The notes below the pieces were generated by a model that did no database searches, was not told the DNA's origin, and saw only the letters and a program-made list of their open reading frames with translations. Shown one piece after another: positions 8,117-16,297 of a stretch of 54,852 nucleotides of DNA; position 1 is the first letter of the stretch; every line of letters starts with the position of its first letter. The stretch is from Myxococcales bacterium. Its GTDB lineage: Bacteria; Myxococcota_A; Polyangia; Haliangiales; Haliangiaceae. The position numbers and the translations under genes were made by a program. Location of the stretch: positions 1 to 54,852 of the forward strand of contig CANKMW010000063.1 in NCBI GenBank assembly GCA_947483555.1, in the 5' to 3' direction.

Positions 8117-9631
8117 TCAGCGTGCCGCCGTGTTGGCGAAGCCCTTGCGGGCGAACTTGTCCCAGTCCTTGCGGCCCTTGAGGAAGTCGCGCAGGCCCTT
8201 GAGCTGCCACCACACCAGGTACTGGCGGTAGCCGAAGTTGGCGAGGAAGCCCGTGAACGCGAGCACCGCGATGTCGCGCATCCGCCGGTACGCGAACAGG
8301 CCCCGGCCATGGCGCGGATCGCCGCCGCTCGGCGCGCGGACCGAGAGCAGCACCGACAGCGTCGTGAGCAGGACGTTGAACGACGCCGCCAGGCACAGGA
8401 ACGTGAGCGTGTGGGCGACCGAGAGCAGGCCGAGCGCGAGGGTCAGCGGCACCAGCACGTAGCCCGCGGTCTCGAGCAGCGGCGCGGCGGCCTCGAAGCA
8501 CAGCTGGTACGGCAGCGAGAACATCCCGATCCGTCCGTAGCGACGGCGGAACATCATCGCGCGGTGGTACCAGAGCACCTCGAGCAGGCCGCGATACCAG
8601 CGCCCCCGCTGCTTGCCGAGATCGACGTAGACCTCAGGGGCCTCGGTCCACGCCGCCGGGTGGGGCAGGAAGGTCACGATGCCCTCGCGCCCGCGATCGA
8701 GCAGGTAGCGGTGCAGCCGGACGACGATCTCCATGTCCTCGCACACGGTGTGGGCGCCGGCGCCGCAGTACTCCTCGACCAGCCGGCCGCGGACGTGCTT
8801 GGTCAGGAACCCGCCGGCCGCGATCACCAGATCGCGCCGCATCAGCGCGAACACCCCGGACAGGATCAGCAGCGAGTTGAGCCGCCCGAGCGCGGTCCGG
8901 CCCTGGGTGAACGAACGCATGTACTCGGCGACCTGGAAGCGGGCGATCCAGGTCCGGGGCAGGCGCAGCTCCTTGACCTCGCCGCGCTCGATGATCGACC
9001 CGTTGGACAGGCCGACCTGGGTGCCGATGGCGATCACCCGCGACGGATCGTCGGCGACCGACTGCATCGAGCGCAGCAGGGCGTCGGGCTCGAGGACGCT
9101 GTCGGCGTCCATGCTCGACACGTAGACGCCCTCGGCGGCGTTGATGGCGGCGTTGAGGGCATCGGCCTTGCCGCCGTTGGCCTTGTCGATCAGGATCAGG
9201 CGCAGCACGTTGGGCGGCAGCGCGCAGGTCGCCTGGTACAGGCCACGCACCGGGGCGGTGGCGAGCACCGGGTGGTAGTTGACGTCGGTGCGGACGAAGC
9301 CGAACGCGGCCTTGAGGACGTCGACGGTCCGATCCTTGGATCCGTCGTTGCAGATGATCACCTCGTAGGCCGGGTAGTCGAGGCGCAGCAGCGATCGCAC
9401 CGAGTCCTCGCAGGTGACCTCCTCGTTGTAGGCCGGCACCAGCAGCGTGAGCGGCGGCAGGAACGGGCTGGCCCGATCGGTCATCGGTGGCCGCACCTGA
9501 TCGCGGAGCAACAGGCGCCGGACCCGCCCCGCGCTGAGCGCGAGGAACCAGAAGTTGAGCGCGAAGAACCCGAGCAGGTACGTCACGATCACCGTGTCCA
9601 TGATCAGGACGGCGCGGGCAGCGATCTCCAC
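8117..9631 (-). CDS. GT2 family processive glycosyltransferase (BcsA/PgaC-like)
   Basis: Membrane glycosyltransferase of the cellulose/PNAG/hyaluronan-synthase type. One N-terminal membrane segment (VIVTYLLGFFALNFWFLAL) precedes the GT-A core with the expected motifs in order: VPAYNEE, CNDGSKDRT, MDADSVLEP (DxD), a CEDME acidic motif and QRGRW (QxxRW, processive enzymes); C-terminal membrane helices follow (AGYVLVPLTLALGLL, TLTFLCLAASFNVLL). The donor sugar cannot be read from sequence. I start it at GTG 9631 because TACAAT lies 8 nt upstream, giving 504 residues; an in-frame GTG at 9670 would add 13 residues across that promoter box. It leads the operon with receiver, HEAT and TPR/barrel proteins. 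No deacetylase or c-di-GMP-binding PilZ domain is seen. Confidence 0.85.
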   Translation of the reverse strand: MEIAARAVLIMDTVIVTYLLGFFALNFWFLALSAGRVRRLLLRDQVRPPMTDRASPFLPPLTLLVPAYNEEVTCEDSVRSLLRLDYPAYEVIICNDGSKDRTVDVLKAAFGFVRTDVNYHPVLATAPVRGLYQATCALPPNVLRLILIDKANGGKADALNAAINAAEGVYVSSMDADSVLEPDALLRSMQSVADDPSRVIAIGTQVGLSNGSIIERGEVKELRLPRTWIARFQVAEYMRSFTQGRTALGRLNSLLILSGVFALMRRDLVIAAGGFLTKHVRGRLVEEYCGAGAHTVCEDMEIVVRLHRYLLDRGREGIVTFLPHPAAWTEAPEVYVDLGKQRGRWYRGLLEVLWYHRAMMFRRRYGRIGMFSLPYQLCFEAAAPLLETAGYVLVPLTLALGLLSVAHTLTFLCLAASFNVLLTTLSVLLSVRAPSGGDPRHGRGLFAYRRMRDIAVLAFTGFLANFGYRQYLVWWQLKGLRDFLKGRKDWDKFARKGFANTAAR

Positions 9632-9639
9632 CGTCTGGA

Positions 9640-9645
9640 ATTGTA
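9640..9645 (-). promoter_or_regulatory. -10 box of the GT2 operon
   Basis: On the minus strand TACAAT (9645-9640) ends 8 nt before the GTG at 9631. The edge of a 393-bp duplication (9643) lies inside this hexamer; in the other copy the same place reads TACGTG, so only this copy keeps the promoter. Confidence 0.5.
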
Positions 9646-10035
9646 GGTCCTCGGGCCACGGATCAGCCACAAAGCGATCGGGGGTATCCGGGCGGGACCG
9701 TGTCGAAGGCCGCGATCACGCTCGGATTGCTGGCCCTGGCCGCTGCGGGTTGCGGTGGCGAGGGCGGCTGGGACCACCCGTTTCCACCGCTCGAGGAGCT
9801 GCCGTGGCCGACCCCGCAGCCGCGGCCGCCCTGTACGCCGTTCGCACCCGGCTTCGCGCTGCCGACGCTGGCGGCGCCGACCGGGCGGCTGCGGGTCGAG
9901 AATCCGGTGGCCCTCCACGCCGCCGGCGTGATCGCCACGCTCGATCTGGTCGCGCTCGACGGCACCGGGGAGGTCGACCCGCTCGCCGCCGGTGACGTGA
10001 CGCTCGATCTCGGCGCCGGCGCGACGGTGCTCGGG
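9643..10035 (+). repeat. 393-bp direct duplication, left copy
   Basis: Base-for-base aligned with 13437-13829 (offset 3794, no indels seen) with about seven mismatches, roughly 98% identity. It contains the GT2/CotH divergent intergenic region and the first 336 bases of a CotH gene. Left copy: complete GT2 gene on one side, truncated CotH on the other. Right copy: the reverse. The 3.4 kb between (10036-13436) looks inserted, or the result of a recombination that duplicated the junction. Confidence 0.95.
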
Positions 10036-10107
10036 TCCAGCGCAGGAGCGACAGGGCATGCGCCTTCATGCCGCGCCGTGACTACCAGGCCCACGCCGGG
10101 CAGCTGA
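9700..10107 (+). pseudogene. Truncated CotH lipoprotein gene (duplicate 5' end)
   Basis: From the GTG at 9700 the frame repeats the intact CotH gene at 13494: lipoprotein signal LLALAAAGC, the proline-rich linker and about the first 112 residues. Homology stops at 10035; the frame then runs through unrelated sequence to a stop at 10107, overlapping the 3' end of the protease gene on the other strand. The CotH kinase-like core is absent. Its -10 box reads TATCCG (9685-9690) where the intact copy has TATCCT, losing the most conserved T, so it is probably silent. Confidence 0.88.
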
Positions 10108-12961
10108 GCGTGCCCGCTACCGACTCGTTGAGCGTGCGGCACAGGTCGACGCGCAGCACCTCCCAGTCGTTCCAGTTGCGCAGCGGGTAGTCGATGACGC
10201 CATCCGCCTTGGGACGCAACTCGGCAGGGTACGGGGTCTCCGTGCCGTCGTCGTGCAGCTGCTTGCGCGCGAGCAAGAGCCGCAGGTTCGTGTCGACGCC
10301 CGCCTCGAAGAGCAGATCGAGGCCGTAGCCGTAGAGCCAGCTGTTGTGGCTGTAGCCCTCCATGCCGAAGCGCACGGTCGCGCCACCGTTGCCGTCGAGG
10401 TTCGCCACCAGCATGCGCTCGCGCACCTGGGTCCGGCCCTCGCTGCTGCTGCGGACCGTCAGGATGTAGAGACGACCCGGCAGCTGCGAATCGCCGGGCA
10501 TCGGCAGCCACGCCATCGCCGCCTTGTTGATGATGGTCTCCTGGGTGAGCGTCCACGGGCTGCGCGTGAAGCGGCGCGTGGTGGCGTCGAAGGTGAAGAG
10601 TCGCATCGCGCCGTTGTTGGGAAAGATCGCATAGAGCGTGCGCGCGCCGGTCGGCCCGGCCTCGAGCAGCGAGGGCGACGTGTCGGCGCCGAGCGGCGGC
10701 AGGAGCGTCCCGGTCTCGTCGACGACGGCCTCGTCGGCCTGCCACACGCCGGCGGCGCGGACCTTGAGCACGGAGCGACCGTCGGCGCCCTTGTACGCCA
10801 GGTACACGTTGGTCGCGTCGCCGGTGAGCGACACTTCCTGGCTGGCGAGCTGCGCGGTCGGGATCACGACCGGCGCCGAGAATGACCACGTCGAGCGCGT
10901 GAACCTGGTCTCGTAGAGCTGACCACCCGTGTTGCGGAACACGAGCAACAGCTTGTCGACACCTGCCTCGTTGATGCGGTGCGCATCGACGGCGTCGATG
11001 TTCTGGTTCCACGCGGTCAGGATGGTGTAGCTGTCGGGTGCCGCGCCGCAGCCCTCTACCGACGGCACCGGGCACGCCAGCGAATCGGTGGTGTAGTCGA
11101 ACGCGATGTGCCCGGTCTGGTCGACCGAGAACATGGCGGTGAGGTTGCCGATGCGAGCCAGCGCCGGCGCGCGCGCCGTCAGGGTCGGCAGCTCGACCTT
11201 GTTGTACTTGGTGAACTCGCAGCCCGAGCCGTTGTTGTTGGCGTAGGCCCGCACCGGCACCGTCGAGAACGAGCCGTCGCGGTTCCAGTCGACGTGTCCG
11301 TTGACGTCGTCGACGTTGTAGCCGAACACGGTGCGCAGGTGGCCGAGGTACTGGGCGCCCACCGCGCCGCTCGGCGACGAGACCGCGTTGCGCTCGTTCA
11401 GCGAGACGTTGTTGATCGACGGGCGGCCGAAGCCGTCGGAGAAGCGGCGCCAGCTGTTGATGTACGCGTAGCTCATCAGGCTCGGGTACGTCGGCTTGCA
11501 GTTGGCGTCGACGGTCTCGCCGTCGTAGGGGCCGTTGTGGCCGAGGCCGAGCGAGTGCCCGGTCTCGTGCGCGGCGACGCGCGAGTCGTTGAGCGGGATC
11601 GCGTTGGCCACGCTGTGGACCGACGACTGGCCGCCCCCGCTGGGATAGCCGCCCAGCCAGTGGAAGAGCCCATGGCGGCCCGCCGTCATGTTGGTCGACC
11701 AGGCCGAGCCCGCACCGGCGCGCTCGCACTCGGTGCCGCTACACACCGGCGGCACGTAGCTGTGACCGCCCCAGTTGCCGTAGAGGGTCAGGTCCGCCTC
11801 CGAGGCGCCCACCGGCGGGTTGATGCCGGTGTCGAAGTGGATCCGGATGCCCGGCTGGAGATCGGGATTGCGCAGGGTCTGCGCGTTGGCCAGGCGGAGC
11901 AGCGGATCGGTCTCGGGATCGCGGTACGTCGTGGCGAAGTCACTCGCGACGGTGGCGCTCATCCGCACGTCGGGCTCGCCGGTGTACGCGGCGAGGAAGT
12001 CGACCTCGAGGAAGAGATCCTTGTGACGTGGATCGGCACCGAAGCGCGGCAACATCACGCCGCCCTTGCCGACCAGCTCGTAGTCGTCGCGCAGGCCATC
12101 GCCGTCGGTGTCACGCACGTCGGTGGCGCGGTTGCACTCGAAGCTCTGGGCGATGTCGGTGGTGCGCGAGCAGGTGCCGATGGCGGCCTCGAGCTCGGTG
12201 CCGAGGTAGTCGCCGTCGGGATCGTGGCTGCTCAGGCGGCGATCGTTGCGCACGAGGCGGAACGGCCGCAGCGTCGCGTCACTCGTCCCTGCCGAGCCGA
12301 CCATGGCGATGGCGACGGCACGCGCGGTGGTGAGCCGGCGAGTCACTCGCTGAGCGGCCACCTCGCTGTTGTGGCGCTCGAAGATGTTGCCGTTGTCGTC
12401 GAGCAGGTAGAGACGGTGAGCACTCGGAGCACCGGCGAGCGGCACCGTGATCAGCTCCTCGTCGACGCGCAGGTTCTCGAGGCGCTGGAAGCCGCCGCCG
12501 AACACGACCCCGTAGCGCAGGACGGCGCCATCGCGGACGAGATCGACGGTGCCGCCCTTGTTCTTCCACGCCGCGCGCAGGACCAGCGTGTAGGTTCCGC
12601 TCGTCGACGGCGTGTACGTCATGCTGGCGTTGTAGTCGCCGCCGCCGTCGTCATTGGTCGCGACCTGGGTCACGGGTCCGCCGGTGGCTTGACCGGCCAG
12701 GAGGTGGAGCACCGGATCGGAGCCCGCGCTGCGGTTGCGGGACTCGAAGCGCACGGGGCGGCCCGCGGTGAGATTGACCGAGAGCTCGTAGATCGGTGCG
12801 GTGTCGAGGCGATGGGAGCTACCGGCGATGCTCGGGTTGCGGTGATCGCGGTTGAGCACCTCGTCGGTCTCCTCGCCGAGCGCGGGCGGATCGCCGGTGT
12901 CGACGCAGGCCGAGAGGAGAAGAGTGGCAAGAACCGGTCGTGAACGTCTGATTGGGAGCAT
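10082..12961 (-). CDS. Secreted metzincin-type zinc metalloprotease lipoprotein
   Basis: 959 residues from the ATG at 12961 (an in-frame ATG at 12985 adds 8 residues before the signal). Lipobox LLLSAC follows a basic start (MLPIRRSRP). Next is a pre-peptidase-like beta domain (SGTYTLVLRAAW), calcium-binding D-rich loops of thrombospondin-3/EF type (DPDGDYLGTELE, DTDGDGLRDDYEL), and the catalytic site HETGHSLGLGH (near residues 465-475), which fits HExxHxxGxxH zinc metalloproteases. A candidate Met-turn is SLMSYAYIN. The C-terminal 400 residues look like repeated beta blades (LYLAYKG-type strands), perhaps a propeller for binding. Weak -10-like CACAGT ends 8 nt before the ATG. It lies entirely inside the segment bracketed by the 393-bp duplication. 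Confidence 0.82.
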   Translation of the reverse strand: MLPIRRSRPVLATLLLSACVDTGDPPALGEETDEVLNRDHRNPSIAGSSHRLDTAPIYELSVNLTAGRPVRFESRNRSAGSDPVLHLLAGQATGGPVTQVATNDDGGGDYNASMTYTPSTSGTYTLVLRAAWKNKGGTVDLVRDGAVLRYGVVFGGGFQRLENLRVDEELITVPLAGAPSAHRLYLLDDNGNIFERHNSEVAAQRVTRRLTTARAVAIAMVGSAGTSDATLRPFRLVRNDRRLSSHDPDGDYLGTELEAAIGTCSRTTDIAQSFECNRATDVRDTDGDGLRDDYELVGKGGVMLPRFGADPRHKDLFLEVDFLAAYTGEPDVRMSATVASDFATTYRDPETDPLLRLANAQTLRNPDLQPGIRIHFDTGINPPVGASEADLTLYGNWGGHSYVPPVCSGTECERAGAGSAWSTNMTAGRHGLFHWLGGYPSGGGQSSVHSVANAIPLNDSRVAAHETGHSLGLGHNGPYDGETVDANCKPTYPSLMSYAYINSWRRFSDGFGRPSINNVSLNERNAVSSPSGAVGAQYLGHLRTVFGYNVDDVNGHVDWNRDGSFSTVPVRAYANNNGSGCEFTKYNKVELPTLTARAPALARIGNLTAMFSVDQTGHIAFDYTTDSLACPVPSVEGCGAAPDSYTILTAWNQNIDAVDAHRINEAGVDKLLLVFRNTGGQLYETRFTRSTWSFSAPVVIPTAQLASQEVSLTGDATNVYLAYKGADGRSVLKVRAAGVWQADEAVVDETGTLLPPLGADTSPSLLEAGPTGARTLYAIFPNNGAMRLFTFDATTRRFTRSPWTLTQETIINKAAMAWLPMPGDSQLPGRLYILTVRSSSEGRTQVRERMLVANLDGNGGATVRFGMEGYSHNSWLYGYGLDLLFEAGVDTNLRLLLARKQLHDDGTETPYPAELRPKADGVIDYPLRNWNDWEVLRVDLCRTLNESVAGTLSCPAWAW

Positions 12962-13047
12962 GGCGGCGCACTGTGCAACGGCCATGCCCTGGCGAACGCG
13001 CGCAGCCCCGCGGCGTGCGCGGTCGAACGCGCGCGAGACGGTGATGT

Positions 13048-13070
13048 TGATCAGGCAGTTCGCCTGATCA
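13048..13070. promoter_or_regulatory. Perfect 9-bp inverted repeat (hairpin or operator)
   Basis: TGATCAGGC, five-base loop AGTTC, then GCCTGATCA. The minus-strand stop codon of the remnant ending at 13068 is the first TGA of the repeat, so it could be that gene's transcript end, though no T-run follows. It also sits 87 bp upstream of the protease start and could be an operator. Confidence 0.5.
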
Positions 13071-13436
13071 GTAGCGGCGGTTCATCGCGCGCTCGACATC
13101 GGCGGCGCTGACCGGATCTTCGCCGGGCTGAGCTGAGGACGACACTTGCGCCCCGGTCGGCCTCTCGAGCACGGATTGGAGCCAGCGCCGCGGAGCGGTG
13201 GCAAAGCACTACGCCGAGGTCCCGACCAGCAAGGACGAGCCGGTAGAGGTCTGTGGCTTCCAGCGCAGCTGGAGTCGCTCATCGACGCGTACGTGTGCCC
13301 GAAGCCGGACTGACCGTCAGTTCGCCGGCCGGTCGAAGAGGCCGGGTTCGATCGCCGGATCGAGCTCGACCAGCTCGACGGTGAGGTCGCTGACCTCGTC
13401 GCGGGACTTGCTGACGATCCGGTGGGCGATCTGCAC
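13071..13436. other. Gene debris between protease and CotH duplication
   Basis: About 530 bp separate the protease start from the CotH start, and no complete gene is visible. Three coding-like scraps remain. Minus strand 13068-13208 ends VSAADVERAMNRRY-stop. Minus strand 13317-13436 encodes 39 residues ending IEPGLFDRPAN-stop and is cut exactly at the duplication edge; it could also start at GTG 13436 behind AGGA. Plus strand near 13198-13314 reads AKHYAEVPTSKDEPVEV and, after a shift of frame, QLESLIDAYVCPKPD-stop. None matches a family I recognise. The region looks like decayed genes left by rearrangement. Confidence 0.4.
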
Positions 13437-13829
13437 GTAGGTCCTGGGGCCATGGATCAGCCACAAAGCGATCGGGGGTATCCTGGCGGGACCGTGTCGA
13501 AGGCCGCGATCACGCTCGGATGGCTGGCCCTGGCCGCTGCGGGTTGCGGTGGCGAGGGCGGCTGGGACCACCCGTTTCCACCGCTCGAGGAGCTGCCGTG
13601 GCCGACCCCGCAGCCGCTGCCGCCCTGTACGCCGTTCGCACCCGGCTTCGCGCTGCCGACGCTGGCGGCGCCGACCGGGCGGCTGCGGGTCGAGAATCCG
13701 GTGGCCCTCCACGCCGCCGGCGTGATCGCCACGCTCGATCTGGTCGCGCTCGACGGCGCCGGGGAGGTCGACCCGCTCGCCGCTGGTGACGTGACGCTCG
13801 ATCTCGGCGCCGGCGCGACGGTGCTCGGG
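13437..13829 (+). repeat. 393-bp direct duplication, right copy
   Basis: Partner of 9643-10035. It carries the functional-looking CotH promoter and 5' end. On its left flank the GT2 promoter is cut within the -10 hexamer. Confidence 0.95.
13479..13484 (+). promoter_or_regulatory. -10 box of intact CotH gene
   Basis: TATCCT ends 9 nt before GTG 13494. The duplicated copy has TATCCG at the equivalent site. Confidence 0.5.
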
Positions 13830-15071
13830 GTCTCGGCCATGGCCAGCGGCCGCACCCAGGCGCGGGTCCGCTTCGACGGTCCCGGCGACGTCATCGCCAC
13901 CGCGACTCTGACCGCCGACGGCCGCACCGGGACCACCGCGCTGGCCGCGTACGCGAGCCAGCTTCCGATCTGGGACCTGGCGATCGATCCGGCGCGGCTC
14001 GCCGAGCTCGTCGCCACGCCGCAAGCGGACCTCCGGATCCCGGCGGCGCTGAGCATCGACGGCGTCGCCTACGACACCACCGTCCGCCTGCATGGCGGCA
14101 GCAGCCGGGACTTCGTCAAGAAGTCGTTCCGCTTCGACCTGGCGTCCGGACTCACCCTCGACGGCCACGACCACCTCGTCCTGCGCGCCGAGTGGGCCGA
14201 CAAGACGCTGCTGCGCAACTGGCTGGCCTTCGGGCTGCTCCGCGACGAGACCTGGCTGGCCGCGCCGGTCGCCGAGCTGGTCCACCTGCGCATCAACGAC
14301 CGCTACTACGGCGTCATGAACCACGCCGAGCGGATCGATCGCGACTTCTTGCGCGCCCGCGGCCTGAGCCCCGTCGGCAGTCTCTACGAGGCCGATCCGC
14401 CGCTCGGCGCCGCGCCCGCCGATCTGGCGCCGCTGCCGCCCGCGGACTATCCGGTGAGCTACCCGCTCCAGGCCGGCACCGCGAACCACGCCGACCTGCG
14501 GCGGCTGATCGAAGACGTCCTGCGCCGCGGCTCCGGCGACTTCGAGGCCACCCTGCCCGACGAGGTCGTCGTCGACGACGTCCTGGTCTACCTGGCGGCG
14601 CTCGCGGTCATCCAGAGCCACGACCACGTGCGCAAGAACTACTACCTCTATCGCGACCCGGCCGGCGAGCGCGGCTGGGTGGTCGTGCCCTGGGATCTCG
14701 ATCTCACGTTCGGTCACCTGTCCACCGAGACCGGCGGCGTGCTCGACGAGGCCATCACCATCGACGCCGATCCGTTCGTCGGCTCGCTGCCGTCGGGCGC
14801 CACCGGCCAGTACAACGTGCTCATCGATCGACTGCTGTCCATTCCTCCCGAGCTGCACGATCGCTTCCTCGCCCTGACCCGGCGGATCAGCGGCGCCGCC
14901 GCCGCCCACGATCTGATCGAGCAGCGCCTCACCTGGGCGGTGTGCCGCGCGCTGCCCGACCTCCTGGCCGACGAGCGCAAGCGCGCCACCAACGCCGAGT
15001 ATCTCGGCCGGGTCGACGAGATCCGGGCCTTCGTCGCCGACCGCGGCCGGTTCCTCGCCGGGCTGCCCTGA
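13494..15071 (+). CDS. CotH kinase-family lipoprotein
   Basis: 525 residues. GTG start, signal peptide with lipobox LAAAGC, proline-rich linker, a beta-sandwich-like domain (about 60-150), then the CotH protein-kinase-like fold: VRLHGGSSRDFVKKSF (glycine loop plus lysines), YYGVMNHAERID, and VVVPWDLDLTFG carrying the acidic metal-binding residues. CotH of Bacillus spores is an atypical protein kinase; members in myxobacteria are common but unstudied to my knowledge. As a predicted lipoprotein it would act outside the cytoplasm, where an ATP source is unclear, so activity is open. It ends 37 bp before the next lipoprotein gene, probably co-transcribed. Confidence 0.85.
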   Translation: MSKAAITLGWLALAAAGCGGEGGWDHPFPPLEELPWPTPQPLPPCTPFAPGFALPTLAAPTGRLRVENPVALHAAGVIATLDLVALDGAGEVDPLAAGDVTLDLGAGATVLGVSAMASGRTQARVRFDGPGDVIATATLTADGRTGTTALAAYASQLPIWDLAIDPARLAELVATPQADLRIPAALSIDGVAYDTTVRLHGGSSRDFVKKSFRFDLASGLTLDGHDHLVLRAEWADKTLLRNWLAFGLLRDETWLAAPVAELVHLRINDRYYGVMNHAERIDRDFLRARGLSPVGSLYEADPPLGAAPADLAPLPPADYPVSYPLQAGTANHADLRRLIEDVLRRGSGDFEATLPDEVVVDDVLVYLAALAVIQSHDHVRKNYYLYRDPAGERGWVVVPWDLDLTFGHLSTETGGVLDEAITIDADPFVGSLPSGATGQYNVLIDRLLSIPPELHDRFLALTRRISGAAAAHDLIEQRLTWAVCRALPDLLADERKRATNAEYLGRVDEIRAFVADRGRFLAGLP

Positions 15072-15108
15072 GCCAGCAAGTGGACGGCACGGGCGCGGGG
15101 TGGTGATA

Positions 15109-16212
15109 ATGGCGATCGTGCGGATAGCCAGGCTTCTGCTCTGCGGCGCGCTCCTCGGCTGTGGTCCGCGCGGCGTACCGATCGCCGACGATCCCGCCGG
15201 GCCCGCGATCGGCGACGGCCATGACCGCGCCCCGACCGATGCCGCGCCGCCCGACGCGCCGCCGCCGGCGTGGGTCGACGCCACCCGCACCTTGTTTCGC
15301 GAGGTGGCGGGACGGGCGCTCGACGGCGCGCCCGCCACGCTGGCCGCCGAGGTCCTGCGCGCGGCCGCGACGGCGGTGGGCGCCGAGGTTGAGGTCCCGG
15401 CGTTTCCCGCCGAGCTCGACGGCGCCACCGCCCAGCTTGCCGCCCGGCTCGGCGACCTGGGGGCCCGCTTCGGTGGCGACGATCAGATCGTCGTGGCGGC
15501 GGCCACGGCGCTGGCCGCCGGGCTGGGTCCCCGCGCCGCGGTCGTGAGCGCCGAGGCGCTGGCGCTCGAGGCCACGCCGGCCGCGCCGCAGGTCAGCCAC
15601 CGCGTCGTGCGCGGCGTGGGCGTGGTCCGCATCTCCGGGTTCACCGCCGACGACCCGATCGTTCTCGGGTTGCGCACCGTCCTGACCGACCTCGATCGCA
15701 AGCGGGTGCGCGGGTTGGTGTTCGACCTCCGCGACGTCGGCGGCACCGCCCCACCCGCACGGGCGATCTCGCTGTTCACCAACCGCGACGTCCTGTGGCG
15801 CGAGCGGGACGCCGCCGGCGCCACCACCGACGTCACCCGGGGCGGCGAGATCTGGCCGACCGAGCGGCCGATCGCGGTGCTGGTCGACGACGCCACCGTG
15901 GCGGCGGCCGAGCAGTTCGCGTTCGCGCTCCAGGATCTCGACATCGGGTACCTGATCGGGCGACCCACGGCCGGCGTCCTCACCTTGACTGCCGACGTCC
16001 CGCTGCCGGGCGGCGCGGTGCTGCGCTTTCCGGCCCGCCGCGTGGTCGGGGTCGTTGGCGGCGAGGCGGCGGCGCGGGTGACACCGACCGTCCTCGTGGC
16101 TGCTCGCGCCACCAAGCCAAGGGCCAAGGCCGATCCGCAGCTCGACGTGGCGATCGCCGACGTCCAGCAGCGCGTCCGGGCCGGCCGCGTGGCGCCGCCG
16201 CGCCACCGGTAG
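15109..16212 (+). CDS. S41-like (C-terminal processing protease fold) lipoprotein, catalytic residues degenerate
   Basis: 367 residues from ATG 15109. Lipobox ALLGC, an Asp/Pro-rich linker, then an S41-type fold: VGVVRISGF, LVFDLRDVGGT, ISLFTNRDVLWRE, and PIAVLVDDATVAAAEQFAFALQD followed by YLIGRPTAG. In active S41 proteases these last segments read like GSASASE and GxxTxGK. Here the Ser positions are Thr/Ala and the Lys is missing (TAGVL), so it is probably not a protease. No PDZ domain is recognisable; the residues before the fold are helical and alanine-rich. It could be a binding protein or a much diverged enzyme. It follows CotH by 37 bp. Confidence 0.7.
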   Translation: MAIVRIARLLLCGALLGCGPRGVPIADDPAGPAIGDGHDRAPTDAAPPDAPPPAWVDATRTLFREVAGRALDGAPATLAAEVLRAAATAVGAEVEVPAFPAELDGATAQLAARLGDLGARFGGDDQIVVAAATALAAGLGPRAAVVSAEALALEATPAAPQVSHRVVRGVGVVRISGFTADDPIVLGLRTVLTDLDRKRVRGLVFDLRDVGGTAPPARAISLFTNRDVLWRERDAAGATTDVTRGGEIWPTERPIAVLVDDATVAAAEQFAFALQDLDIGYLIGRPTAGVLTLTADVPLPGGAVLRFPARRVVGVVGGEAAARVTPTVLVAARATKPRAKADPQLDVAIADVQQRVRAGRVAPPRHR

Positions 16213-16218
16213 GGACAG

Positions 16219-16282
16219 GTCGCACAGTGTCGCACTACTGACCTCAACTCAAGAGACTATTGACTTCAGGTCAAGAGACCAC
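16219..16282 (+). promoter_or_regulatory. Iterated operator-like repeats over the copper monooxygenase promoter
   Basis: Two similar 22-bp-period repeats, 16238-16260 and 16260-16282, share TGACnTCA and TCAAGAGAC (TCAAGAGAC at 16249 and 16271). TGACCT at 16239 and AGGTCA at 16267 also form an inverted pair. The 22-bp spacing is two helical turns, and the repeats cover the -35 box and spacer. Upstream, GTCGCAC repeats at 16219 and 16229. This arrangement fits a regulator binding site. Confidence 0.55.
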
Positions 16283-16288
16283 TACCTT
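16260..16288 (+). promoter_or_regulatory. Sigma-70-type promoter of copper monooxygenase
   Basis: TTGACT (16260-16265), a 17-bp spacer, TACCTT (16283-16288), then 9 nt to ATG 16298. It is the best-formed promoter in the window and implies an almost leaderless mRNA. Confidence 0.75.
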
Positions 16289-16297
16289 CGTTCCCCG

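Noticed and set aside
9632..9670. MADPWPEDL N-terminus of the GT2 gene, also seen at 13464
   Set aside because: It spans a -10 box and is conserved only because the DNA is duplicated.
10979..12943. 654-codon plus-strand frame opposite the metalloprotease
   Set aside because: No motif; the minus strand encodes signal, zinc site and calcium loops.
13317..15428. Long minus frame opposite CotH
   Set aside because: Only the last 39 codons (13317-13436) look like protein; the rest is shadow of CotH.
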